A stretch of 64,000 bases of DNA from Diaphorobacter sp. HDW4B (GTDB lineage: Bacteria > Pseudomonadota > Gammaproteobacteria > Burkholderiales > Burkholderiaceae_C): positions 1,994,001 to 2,058,000 of the forward strand of contig NZ_CP049905.1 in the NCBI RefSeq assembly GCF_011305535.1, read 5' to 3'. Under the pieces are notes generated by a model. The model was given only the letters and a program-made list of their open reading frames with translations, had not been told where the DNA came from and ran no database searches. The translations under genes were made by a program, and so were the position numbers. Positions 49,911 through 59,765 of this stretch are shown here, in pieces. How positions within the stretch are numbered: the first letter of the stretch is position 1; every line of letters starts with the position of its first letter.

Positions 49911-50697
49911 CGAAGAAGCCAAGACGCTCATTGGGACGTTGGCTTTGACGCAACCGCGCATTCTTGCCATGTTCATCGTGCTGCCGCTCTTCAATTCGCA
50001 ACTGGTGCCCGGGCTGATCCGCTTCGGCATCGCGGGAACGCTTGGCGTGATGGCCATGCCGCTGGTGGCTGCCGATGTGTCGGATCTGAACCTGAACTTT
50101 GTGGCGCTGTCGGTGCTGATCATGAAGGAGGCCTTCGTCGGCTTCGTCATCGGCTACCTCGCCTCGATTCCATTCTGGATTTTCGAGGCCATCGGCTTTC
50201 TGGTGGACAACCAGCGCGGCGCAAGCATCGCCTCCACCTTGAACCCGCTGACGGGTAACGACTCATCGCCCATGGGCATCATGTTCTATCAGGCGTTCAT
50301 TGTGTTCTTCCTGATCTCCGGTGGCTTCTCGCTGCTGCTGGGCGTGCTCTATGACAGCTTTGGCTACTGGAGCGTGACGCAGTGGACGCCGCGCCTGAGC
50401 CCCGAATCCATCCCGCTGATGCTCAAGCAGTTGGACCAGCTCATGCACATGGCCGTGCTGCTGGCTGCGCCGGTGCTGGTGGCCATGTTTCTCTCCGAGT
50501 TCGGCCTCGCGCTGGTGAGCCGCTTTGCGCCGCAGTTGCAGGTGTTCTTCATGGCCATGCCGATCAAGAGTGCGCTGGCCGTACTCGTGCTGATGCTCTA
50601 CGCATCCACGCTGTTTGAGTACGGCAAGGATGAAATCCTCGCCATCGTGCGGCTGCTGCCGTTTCTGCGTGAACAGTGGGGGGCCGGCTCGACCTGA
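49891..50697 (+). CDS. sctT: T3SS export gate SctT
   Basis: A 268-residue FliR/YscT-type protein of about six helices. Features are LALTQPRILAMFIVLPLFNSQLVPGLIRFGIAG at the N-terminus, GFVIGYLASIPFWIFEAIGFLVDNQRGASIASTLNPLTGNDSSPMGI in the middle, and MLLLSEFGLALVSRFAPQLQVFFMAMPIKS-like LSEFGLALVSRFAPQLQVFFMAMPIKS toward the end. AAAGGA precedes the ATG. Confidence 0.95.
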   Translation: MDLPVTYEEAKTLIGTLALTQPRILAMFIVLPLFNSQLVPGLIRFGIAGTLGVMAMPLVAADVSDLNLNFVALSVLIMKEAFVGFVIGYLASIPFWIFEAIGFLVDNQRGASIASTLNPLTGNDSSPMGIMFYQAFIVFFLISGGFSLLLGVLYDSFGYWSVTQWTPRLSPESIPLMLKQLDQLMHMAVLLAAPVLVAMFLSEFGLALVSRFAPQLQVFFMAMPIKSALAVLVLMLYASTLFEYGKDEILAIVRLLPFLREQWGAGST

Positions 50698-50718
50698 GGT
50701 CGAGCAGCAGATGCCCAC

Positions 50719-51777
50719 ATGAGCGAAAAGACCGAACAGCCCACCTCGAAACGCTTGCGTGATTCGCGCAAGAAGGGCGACGTCGCCTACAGCAAGGACT
50801 TCACGCAGACCTTGCTGATCCTGTCGATCTTCGGCTACTTGCTCGCCAGCGCTTCCAGCATCGTCGAAACGCTGGGCCGCCTGATGCTGCTGCCCGGCAC
50901 ACTGCTGCGCCTGGACTTTGACCGTGCAGCCGAAACCATGATCAACGAGGCGCTCAAAGTGGGCAGCGAGATCGTGCTGCCGTTCGTGGGTATCGTGCTG
51001 CTCGTGGGCATCTTTGCCGACACCATGCAGGTGGGCGTGCTGTTTGCCTTCGAGAAACTCAAACCCTCGGCCAAGAAGCTCAACCCCATCACCAACGTGA
51101 AGAACATCTTCTCGGTGAAGAATTTCGTGGAGTTTCTCAAGTCCTCGCTCAAGATCGCCTTTCTCTCGGCGCTCCTGTGGATTCTGATTCGCGACGCGCT
51201 GCCCATTCTCACCAGCATCCCGGACGCGGGCATGGCCGGCTTCGGCAGCGTGGTGGGCGCACTGCTCAAGACCATGCTGATCAACATCGGCCTCGCTTAC
51301 AGCGTGATCTCGCTGGCCGACTTCGCATGGCAACGCTACCAGTATCGCAAGGGCCTGATGATGTCCAAGGACGAGGTCAAGCAGGAATACAAGGAGATGG
51401 AGGGCGACCCCCACATCAAGCACAAGCGCAAGCATCTGCATCAGGAAATGATGCAGGAAGGTGCTGTCAACAGCGCCAGAAAGGCGACCGTCGTCGTGAC
51501 CAACCCTACTCACCTGGCCGTGGCGCTGCACTATGACGCCAACGAAACACCTCTGCCCGTGGTGCTCGCCAAGGGCGAGGGAGCACTGGCCGAACGCATG
51601 ATGCAGGCCGCGCGCGAGGCCGGTGTGCCGGTGATGCAGAACATTCCGCTGGCCCGCGCACTCACCGCACAGGGCGAACCTGGCCAATACATTCCGTCGG
51701 AGCTCGTGGAGCCCGTCGCCGAGCTGCTGCGTCTGCTGCAGCAAATGAACCTACACCCCGAGGACTCACCGCCATGA
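50719..51777 (+). CDS. sctU: T3SS substrate-specificity switch SctU
   Basis: A 352-residue FlhB/YscU-type protein with the standard start EKTEQPTSKRLRDSRKKGDVAYSKDFTQ. Four membrane helices lie at about 30-200, followed by a cytoplasmic domain with the self-cleaving NPTH motif (cut between Asn262 and Pro263) in VVVTNPTHLAVALHYD. It changes export from early to late substrates. The stop overlaps the next ATG by 4 bases. Confidence 0.96.
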   Translation: MSEKTEQPTSKRLRDSRKKGDVAYSKDFTQTLLILSIFGYLLASASSIVETLGRLMLLPGTLLRLDFDRAAETMINEALKVGSEIVLPFVGIVLLVGIFADTMQVGVLFAFEKLKPSAKKLNPITNVKNIFSVKNFVEFLKSSLKIAFLSALLWILIRDALPILTSIPDAGMAGFGSVVGALLKTMLINIGLAYSVISLADFAWQRYQYRKGLMMSKDEVKQEYKEMEGDPHIKHKRKHLHQEMMQEGAVNSARKATVVVTNPTHLAVALHYDANETPLPVVLAKGEGALAERMMQAAREAGVPVMQNIPLARALTAQGEPGQYIPSELVEPVAELLRLLQQMNLHPEDSPP

Positions 51778-52187
51778 GAAGCACCGCACCGCCAGATACC
51801 GTCAGCGCCAACCTGCTTCAAGCCTATGCCCAGCAACTCGGCATGGCCGCAGGTGACAGGAGCATCAACGAGCCGCTCGACATGAACGTGGACGACCGCT
51901 ATCGCCTGCGCCTGCGTGCACTGCCAGAGGGCGGCATCGCGATCGTCTCGCGCCTGCGCACATTGCCTGATGCAGGCAAGGATCGCGATGAGCTGGTTCT
52001 GCGGGTATCGCAAATGGCGCTCGGCATGATGAAGGAGCACGCCAGCACCTGTGTGGTGGACTCCAGCGAACGCGCCATCTGGTTGCAGCAGACCGTGGCG
52101 ACCAATTCAACGCATGAGATCGACGAAGCCGTTGGCGAATTCGTCAATGCACTGGCGTTCTGGGCCAAAGCCGTGAACAGCGCCTGA
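51774..52187 (+). CDS. CesT-like chaperone (BscW-like position)
   Basis: A 137-residue protein: NLLQAYAQQLGMAAGDRSINEPLDMNVDDRYRLRLRALPEGGIAIVSRLRTLPDAGKDRDELVLRVSQMALGMMKEH. The helix-strand plan fits class I T3SS chaperones, as does its place between sctU and sctC, which in Bordetella holds bscW. The client is not known. It is coupled to sctU by a 4-base overlap. Confidence 0.7.
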   Translation: MRSTAPPDTVSANLLQAYAQQLGMAAGDRSINEPLDMNVDDRYRLRLRALPEGGIAIVSRLRTLPDAGKDRDELVLRVSQMALGMMKEHASTCVVDSSERAIWLQQTVATNSTHEIDEAVGEFVNALAFWAKAVNSA

Positions 52188-52215
52188 AGTGACGGCCAAA
52201 GAAAACGAGACTCCC

Positions 52216-54129
52216 ATGAACAAACCTCCAGCCGCGCACCTGCGACCTGCACCGTTGAATCGAATGTTGAAACAGCCTCGCCGCATGCTGTGCGCTCTGG
52301 CCGCTGCGTGCGCCATGCTGGGGGCAGCACCTCCCAAGGCGCTGGCCTCACCACCGCCCTGGGCAGAAGCGCCGTACAGCTACTACGCCAACAACGAGTC
52401 CATGCATACCGTGCTCGGCAACTTCGCCAGCAGCTTCAGTCTCTCGCTGGATCTTTCGCCGGAAGTGACCGGCACCGTCAACGGCAAATTCAACGCGCAG
52501 AGTCCCACGGAATTCATGGATCGACTGAGCAGCGTCTACGGCCTGAACTGGTTCACGCATGCCGGAACGCTGTTTGTCAGCCGCACGACCCAGATCACCA
52601 CCAAGGCCATCACATCCGGCAGCAGCAGCATTGCCACCATGCGCGAAGCGCTCGGCAGTCTGGGCATTCTCGAAAAGCGCTTCGGCTGGGGCGAGCTGCC
52701 CGAGCAAGGCGTGGCACTGGTGTCCGGCCCACCGGCCTACGTCGGTCTGATCGAGCGCACCATGGCCACGCTGCCACTCGCGGCCGGTGGCCAGCAGGTG
52801 GCGGTGTTCAAGCTCAAGCACGCATCGGTGGATGACCGCACCATCCTCTACCGTGACCGCCAGATCACCACGCCCGGGCTCGCCCAGGTGCTGCGCAATC
52901 TGATCAACAACGCGGGCGGCACGGGCTCATCGGGCGTCAGCAACGCATCGATGTCCTCGGTGGCGGGCATGCTCGCCATGCCTGCTGGCCTGCCCGCTGC
53001 AGCCAACACTGCGGGGCTCAACTTCGACAGCAACGGCAATGGTGCCGCCACCGGCATGGCCGCATCACCTTATGGCACCGCGAATGGAACAGGCGCGGTC
53101 GCCGCAAGTGGTGCGCAGAACCCGACGGCCAGTCGCCCCCAGACGGGATCACGCCGCATGTCCGCGCCATCGATTCAGGCGGATTCGCGCCTCAACGCCA
53201 TCATCGTGCAGGACACGCCCGAGCGTATTCCGCTGTACAAGGCGCTGATCGAACAGCTCGACGTGGCTACGCCGCTCATCGAGATCGAGGCGCTGATCAT
53301 CGACGTCAACACCACGCGCGTGGACGAGCTGGGCATTGCCTGGTCCGGTCGCAAGGGCGGCACGGTGGGCGGCTTCGGCAACATGACGCCATCGGGCGAC
53401 GGCAACGATCTGGTGATCGGTGCCTTGAGCCGCTCCGCCACGTTCGATCCCACCTCGCTGGTGGTGAATGCCGGCAACAACCTCATCGGCCGCATCCGTG
53501 CGCTGGAGAGCAGCGGCGACGCGTCGATCCAGTCGCGTCCGTCGATCCTCACCATCGACAACATCGGCGCGCTGCTCGACTTGTCGGAGACCTTCTACGT
53601 GCGCACCATCGGCGAGCGCGTGGCCACGGTCACGCCCATCACCGCAGGCACGACGCTGCGCGTGACGCCGCATTTCGTGATGCGTGATGGCGGCCCGGTC
53701 GTGCAGCTCGATGTGGACATCGAAGACGGCCAGATCCAGGAGACCACGGTGGACACGCTGCCCATCGTGCGCCGCAGCACGGTGAGCACGCAGGCCATCG
53801 TCGGCGAAGGGCAGACGCTGCTGATCGGCGGCTATCGCAGCCGCCAGCAGACCAGCTCGGTGGACAAGGTGCCCGGCCTCGGCAGCGTGCCGATTCTCGG
53901 TCTGCTGTTCTCCAACAAGATCAACAACTCGCAGATACGCGAGCGCATGTTCATGATCCGTCCGCGCGTGGTGTCGCTGCCTCCGCAGTTGAGTGCGTCG
54001 GTGGATGCACTCAAGACACAGGACCCGTTCAATCAGGACAACCTGCCCTACTCAGCCCCGTTCATGCCCACCACGCCGCGCGCCATGCCATCAACGGGCT
54101 TGAGCGATCCGCAGATGCGGCCTCAATGA
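52216..54129 (+). CDS. sctC: T3SS outer-membrane secretin SctC
   Basis: A 637-residue secretin. The signal peptide ends near ALA (residue about 45). N0/N1 domains follow (MHTVLGNFASSFSLSLDLSPEVTGTVNGKFNAQSPTEFMDRL), then N3 with a long Gly/Ala/Ser-rich insert at about 230-310. The secretin core is at about 380-595 (VPGLGSVPILGLLFSNKINNSQIRERMFMIRPRVV). It has a short variable tail. A GTG at 52189 is an alternative start that would lengthen the signal region. It is the last gene of the large operon; a terminator follows at 54140. Confidence 0.94.
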   Translation: MNKPPAAHLRPAPLNRMLKQPRRMLCALAAACAMLGAAPPKALASPPPWAEAPYSYYANNESMHTVLGNFASSFSLSLDLSPEVTGTVNGKFNAQSPTEFMDRLSSVYGLNWFTHAGTLFVSRTTQITTKAITSGSSSIATMREALGSLGILEKRFGWGELPEQGVALVSGPPAYVGLIERTMATLPLAAGGQQVAVFKLKHASVDDRTILYRDRQITTPGLAQVLRNLINNAGGTGSSGVSNASMSSVAGMLAMPAGLPAAANTAGLNFDSNGNGAATGMAASPYGTANGTGAVAASGAQNPTASRPQTGSRRMSAPSIQADSRLNAIIVQDTPERIPLYKALIEQLDVATPLIEIEALIIDVNTTRVDELGIAWSGRKGGTVGGFGNMTPSGDGNDLVIGALSRSATFDPTSLVVNAGNNLIGRIRALESSGDASIQSRPSILTIDNIGALLDLSETFYVRTIGERVATVTPITAGTTLRVTPHFVMRDGGPVVQLDVDIEDGQIQETTVDTLPIVRRSTVSTQAIVGEGQTLLIGGYRSRQQTSSVDKVPGLGSVPILGLLFSNKINNSQIRERMFMIRPRVVSLPPQLSASVDALKTQDPFNQDNLPYSAPFMPTTPRAMPSTGLSDPQMRPQ

Positions 54130-54139
54130 ACCACGCAAA

Positions 54140-54176
54140 GAAGCGGGACGCATCGAACGATGCCCCGCTTTTTTTG
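54140..54176 (+). terminator. Terminator of the main T3SS operon
   Basis: AAGCGGG-ac-GCATCG / CGATGC-CCCGCTT forms a hairpin with one small bulge, directly followed by seven T residues, 11 bp after the sctC stop. Confidence 0.85.
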
Positions 54177-54235
54177 TACTGCCGTTTGTATGAAGCCGCG
54201 TCGAATGAAGGCGACTTGAGAGCGATGAACCGCGC

Positions 54236-54799
54236 TCAGAAATCGAGCGTGACGCCGCGTGCCAGCAGCTTGTCCTTGAGCGCCGCGCGCGCACGCGACA
54301 GGCGGCTGCGCACCGTGCCCACGGGCACCGTCAGCAACGCTGCGGCTTCTTCGTACGACATCTCGTCCACGGCGACCATCAGCAGCACATCGCGCATGCT
54401 CTCGGGCAGCTCGGCCATCGCTGCCTGCAGGTGGCGCAGGTGCTGGGCCTGATCGGCGGCTTCGTCGGGCGAGAGACTCTCCGAGACAACATGCGTGAGC
54501 TCCGACTCATCGGTGAACTCGTAGCGACGATGCGGTGCGCGCGACAGATGGTTGCGCACGAGATTCATCGCGATCCCGTACAGCCAGGTCGACAGCTCGG
54601 ATTGGCCTTTGTAGGTTTCGAAGGAACGCACAGCCTCCAGAAAAGCCTGCTGCGTCATGTCGTGTGCTTCATCGCGATTGCCGATGTTCTTGACGATGAA
54701 GCGGTGCAGGCGGGTACCGTGGCTCTGCACAAGATTGCGAAACAGCGTTTCGCGATCTTCCGAGACCTCAGCCACGACGGACGCCTGTGCGGGAATCAC
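54236..54799 (-). CDS. ECF sigma factor (BtrS/HrpL-like)
   Basis: A 187-residue ECF sigma factor. Region 2: DEAHDMTQQAFLEAVRSFETYKGQSELSTWLYGIAMNLVRNHLSR. Region 4: LPESMRDVLLMVAVDEMSYEEAAALLTVPVGTVRSRLSRARAALKD with a clear helix-turn-helix. GTG 54799 is preferred because AAGGAG is 9 bases upstream; an in-frame ATG at 54877 has no such site. It is convergent with sctC. With the RsbW-like, STAS and SpoIIE proteins of the island it probably forms the btrSUVW-type switch. It is the likely reader of the GGAAC-N16-YYACYNA motif, which is absent from its own upstream region. Confidence 0.88.
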   Translation of the reverse strand: MIPAQASVVAEVSEDRETLFRNLVQSHGTRLHRFIVKNIGNRDEAHDMTQQAFLEAVRSFETYKGQSELSTWLYGIAMNLVRNHLSRAPHRRYEFTDESELTHVVSESLSPDEAADQAQHLRHLQAAMAELPESMRDVLLMVAVDEMSYEEAAALLTVPVGTVRSRLSRARAALKDKLLARGVTLDF

Positions 54800-55140
54800 G
54801 ACAATACGCTCCTTGAACACGCGCCGCGGGACACCACACAAGCAGACGGACGAAGGCGGGCTCCAGCAGACATCCATGGGATGCCGGAAGCAAAAGCCAT
54901 CATCAGAGTGTTGCGTGCATTTGCCATTCGGCAGCTCCTCTCACGTCGCCTTGCCGCCAACAGGGCAAAGCAGTCAGTTTTTCGAATCGTATCGAAAGCG
55001 TGTTGTTTTGTAATTCACCTATTCTGGGTAATTTGCACCAAATTTTTCACATTGCGGAAAAATTTGCGCTTTTTACACTCGAGGAAGCGGTGAATGTCTT
55101 GCCTCAACACCAGACTCCTGATTTCCATGCGGGGGGCGCC
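54800..55140. other. Gap upstream of the ECF sigma gene
   Basis: About 340 bp, partly A/T-rich from 54980 to 55080. It contains the leader of the sigma gene and the 3' flank of the 55141 gene. I see no credible coding region and no hrp-box-like motif, so the sigma gene probably uses another promoter. Confidence 0.5.
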
Positions 55141-55737
55141 TCATCCGAACTGTGAAGCGATGGCTTGCTTGAGCCATTGCAAGGCCGTCGCCGCCTCGAC
55201 GGGCGAGCGCCCTTGTTCGGCTGCCTCATGGAATTGCCGCGTCATCGCCTGATCGATGTTGCGGCGCTGCAGCGCGCCAACATCGCCGGTGGGAATGCCC
55301 AATTCGCTGCACGCCCGCTGGAAAGACCCGCCATTGGAGGCGGCCTTGCAGTCAAGCTGCGTGAGGAAATCCACGCCCGACATGGCCCGCTGCGCGGTCT
55401 CCGCCATGTCGATGGCCTGCTCCACCTGGCGGGAAGACAAGGGCCGATTGGGCGCAGGCGCCAGCCCGAGCTCACGCACGACCGCAGATTGAATGCCCGA
55501 GGAGAAGGAGCGGCTCAGCGCGTCGATGAAGATGGAGGAAGCATCCACATTGGAATCCGGCTCCACCCACGCCACAGAACGCTGGGACGGCGTGCTGCCT
55601 TGCGCGAGCACCCGCAGCTGGGAGCCATCCCGCCCGATCATCACCTCAGGGCCATGCGCCGCCGCAGCCCGGAAATCATCCAGACTGGGAAGCGATCCGA
55701 TATCCGTGTTGCCGGAGACTCGATTGGAGGAGATCAC
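55141..55737 (-). CDS. Hypothetical protein A of a tandem pair, candidate T3SS substrate
   Basis: A 198-residue soluble protein, GTG start at 55737. It begins MISSNRVSGNTDIGSLPSLDDF, polar and Ser/Asn-rich as in type III substrates. The part from about residue 70 is helical and similar to the neighbouring 55961 gene: matching motifs include SGIQSAVVRELG, VDFLTQL and a C-terminal ALQWLKQAI. No family is recognised, and there is no signal peptide or membrane helix. Its GTG lies 37 bp after an hrp-box-like motif. No good ribosome site is visible before the GTG, and the frame is open upstream to the -10-like region, so the true N-terminus is uncertain. Confidence 0.6.
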   Translation of the reverse strand: MISSNRVSGNTDIGSLPSLDDFRAAAAHGPEVMIGRDGSQLRVLAQGSTPSQRSVAWVEPDSNVDASSIFIDALSRSFSSGIQSAVVRELGLAPAPNRPLSSRQVEQAIDMAETAQRAMSGVDFLTQLDCKAASNGGSFQRACSELGIPTGDVGALQRRNIDQAMTRQFHEAAEQGRSPVEAATALQWLKQAIASQFG

Positions 55738-55773
55738 GTACTTGCCGTTTTCAGTGTCTATGAGGTTCTTTGC

Positions 55774-55801
55774 TTAGTAACAGCAGGATCGATCCGGTTC
55801 C
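55774..55801 (-). promoter_or_regulatory. hrp-box-like promoter, minus strand
   Basis: On the minus strand GGAACC (55801-55796) and TTACTAA (ending 55774) in the fixed spacing. It carries the GGAACC form that is canonical for HrpL boxes and precedes the 55141 gene. Confidence 0.7.
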
Positions 55802-55960
55802 TGCCGTTCACCATCAAATTTGAAAACATCTTCGCAATGCCTCTTCAGCGCCCTGCGCAACACGCATTGGGCAGAGGTAAAGCGGGCCCAAACCCGCCGA
55901 AAAGGCAAGCCCGGCCGAGTCGAGTGCACTCGACAAAGCCGAAGAATCAGTAAGCAAGAA

Positions 55961-56551
55961 TCAGATGACAGCGCGAACGGCTTGCGCGAGCCAGGCACGT
56001 GCAGAGGTCTGGGCGACCGGGATCATTCCCAATCTTGCCGCCTCGGCAAACTGCTGCGCCATGCTGTCATCGATCTGCGCTCGCTGGGCGGCCCCCAGCG
56101 TGGCCGGATCGACGCCCTCGTCCCGGCAGACGCTCTGGAACAAGCCGGAATCGAGCTTGGCGCTGTAGGTCAGCGTGGTGAGGAAATCCACCCCCGCCAA
56201 CGACTGCTTGATGCTGTTGGCCATCTCCAAGGCCTGATGCACGACGCGCGAGGCCAAAGGCTGGCCCGACGACGGCAGCGGTGCCAGCGTCTTCACGACG
56301 GCATCCCGAATCCCTTGCGTGTAGGCCTTTTCAAGCGCTTGGAGAAACAGGGACGTCGTGTCCGCGCCACTCAACTCCCGAACACCCGCGCCCACAGACA
56401 AGTCGCCTTCATTCACTGGTGCGACCTGCCAGCCGCTGCCGTCGTACTCCACGCAGACGGCTTCGCCCTGACGAGCCGCATTTTCAAAGCGGACCAAGGC
56501 GAGGGCGTCAGCAATGCTGTCGGTACTGAGAGAAGGTATGGGCGCGGTCAC
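55961..56551 (-). CDS. Hypothetical protein B of a tandem pair, candidate T3SS substrate
   Basis: A 196-residue soluble protein, GTG start at 56551. It is a paralogue of the downstream neighbour: shared pattern FLQALEKAYTQGIRDAVVKTL, QALEMANSIKQSLAGVDFLTTL, FQSVCRDEGVDPATLGAAQRAQIDDSMAQQFAEAARLG and a Trp near the C-terminus (ARAWLAQAV). The N-terminal 60 residues differ. No known family is recognised. It lies 41 bp downstream of a weaker hrp-box-like motif. The position and promoter type suggest a secreted or accessory T3SS protein. Confidence 0.6.
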   Translation of the reverse strand: MTAPIPSLSTDSIADALALVRFENAARQGEAVCVEYDGSGWQVAPVNEGDLSVGAGVRELSGADTTSLFLQALEKAYTQGIRDAVVKTLAPLPSSGQPLASRVVHQALEMANSIKQSLAGVDFLTTLTYSAKLDSGLFQSVCRDEGVDPATLGAAQRAQIDDSMAQQFAEAARLGMIPVAQTSARAWLAQAVRAVI

Positions 56552-56591
56552 GGATGAATGGATGATGCCGAATTATTTCGAGCTTGAATTG

Positions 56592-56619
56592 TTAGTGGCT
56601 ATTGAACTTCCGTTGTTCC
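56592..56619 (-). promoter_or_regulatory. Possible hrp-box-like promoter, CCAC form
   Basis: On the minus strand GGAACA (56619-56614) and CCACTAA (ending 56592) with the same spacing. It fits the HrpL consensus CCACNNA better than the TTAC form of the other sites. It precedes the 55961 gene by 41 bp. Confidence 0.5.
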
Positions 56620-56878
56620 TCGACATTGCAAGCAAGCGTCAACTACGAGGATTGGATGTACGGAGCATGCTCCAACTCAAACTACGGGCTCGTCTGCGCT
56701 TCGATGGATTTATCCAACTGCATTGACTCTAGTCCAACAGCGCGTCGAAGCAGCGGATAGGACTGTGTCAATTTGCAGCTCAACTCTTCAACGTTTGAGG
56801 CCCCAACAACGTTGAACACAGCGATTCTGTCGGCAATCGATCCGCTGTGATATGTTCATTTGTTTACCAAAATGCGGG
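56620..56878. other. Non-coding gap between effector-like genes and atp operon
   Basis: No credible gene. A plus-strand frame at 56514-56726 has no family character or ribosome site. This may be the right border of the T3SS island. Confidence 0.4.
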
Positions 56879-56912
56879 CGAAAAAAAGCCGCTTTGGCAA
56901 GCGGCTTTTTGG
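56879..56912 (-). terminator. Terminator of the atp operon
   Basis: On the minus strand AAAAAGCCGCTT-GCCA-AAGCGGCTTTTTTT forms an almost perfect hairpin with a T run, 38 bp after the atpC stop. It is symmetric enough to stop transcription from both sides. Confidence 0.9.
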
Positions 56913-56949
56913 GCAAGCAGATACGGCCTGATTGATCGATATCGATCAA

Positions 56950-57366
56950 TCAACGCTTGTCGCGGAACTTGCGCAGGGCTGCGATCTGAGCAGCCATGAC
57001 AGCCAGCTCGGACTGAGCGCGGGCCAGATCGACGTCGCTCTTGGCGTTCTTGAGGGCTTCCTCAGCCGCAGCGCGGGCTTCCTGGGCCTTCTTGTCGTCC
57101 AGATCCTTGCCGCGGATGGCGGTGTCGGACAGAACGGTCACGCGGTCAGGTTGCACTTCCAGAATGCCGCCGGCCACGAAGACGAATTCTTCGTCGCCGT
57201 TGGGCAGTTCGATGCGCACGGAACCGGGCTTGATGCGGGTGATCAGCGGCGTGTGCTTGGGCAGAATACCCAATTCACCAGCTTCACCGGGCAGCGCAAC
57301 AAAGCGTGCCTCGCCGGAGAAGATGGATTCTTCGGCGCTGACCACATCGACGTGGATGGTGTTCAT
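56950..57366 (-). CDS. atpC: ATP synthase F1 subunit epsilon
   Basis: A 138-residue epsilon subunit with an N-terminal beta sandwich ([48 protein letters not shown]) and a C-terminal helical hairpin. It is the last gene of the atp operon, which runs atpIBEFHAGDC on the minus strand. Confidence 0.97.
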   Translation of the reverse strand: MNTIHVDVVSAEESIFSGEARFVALPGEAGELGILPKHTPLITRIKPGSVRIELPNGDEEFVFVAGGILEVQPDRVTVLSDTAIRGKDLDDKKAQEARAAAEEALKNAKSDVDLARAQSELAVMAAQIAALRKFRDKR

Positions 57367-57457
57367 GTTGGGCTCCTGGAAAAGGGACTGAAAGATCGGA
57401 TCTGGTTGGAGGCAGTGGGCTGACAGGCGAGCCAGTCAGCCACTGCATCAGCACCCA

Positions 57458-59747
<2,290 letters not shown>

Positions 59748-59765
59748 GATGGTTCCTCGTCCGGT

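Noticed and set aside
56514-56726. 70-codon plus-strand frame between the paralogue pair and the atp operon
   Set aside because: No ribosome site and no recognisable family; it overlaps the leader and promoter motif of the 55961 gene.
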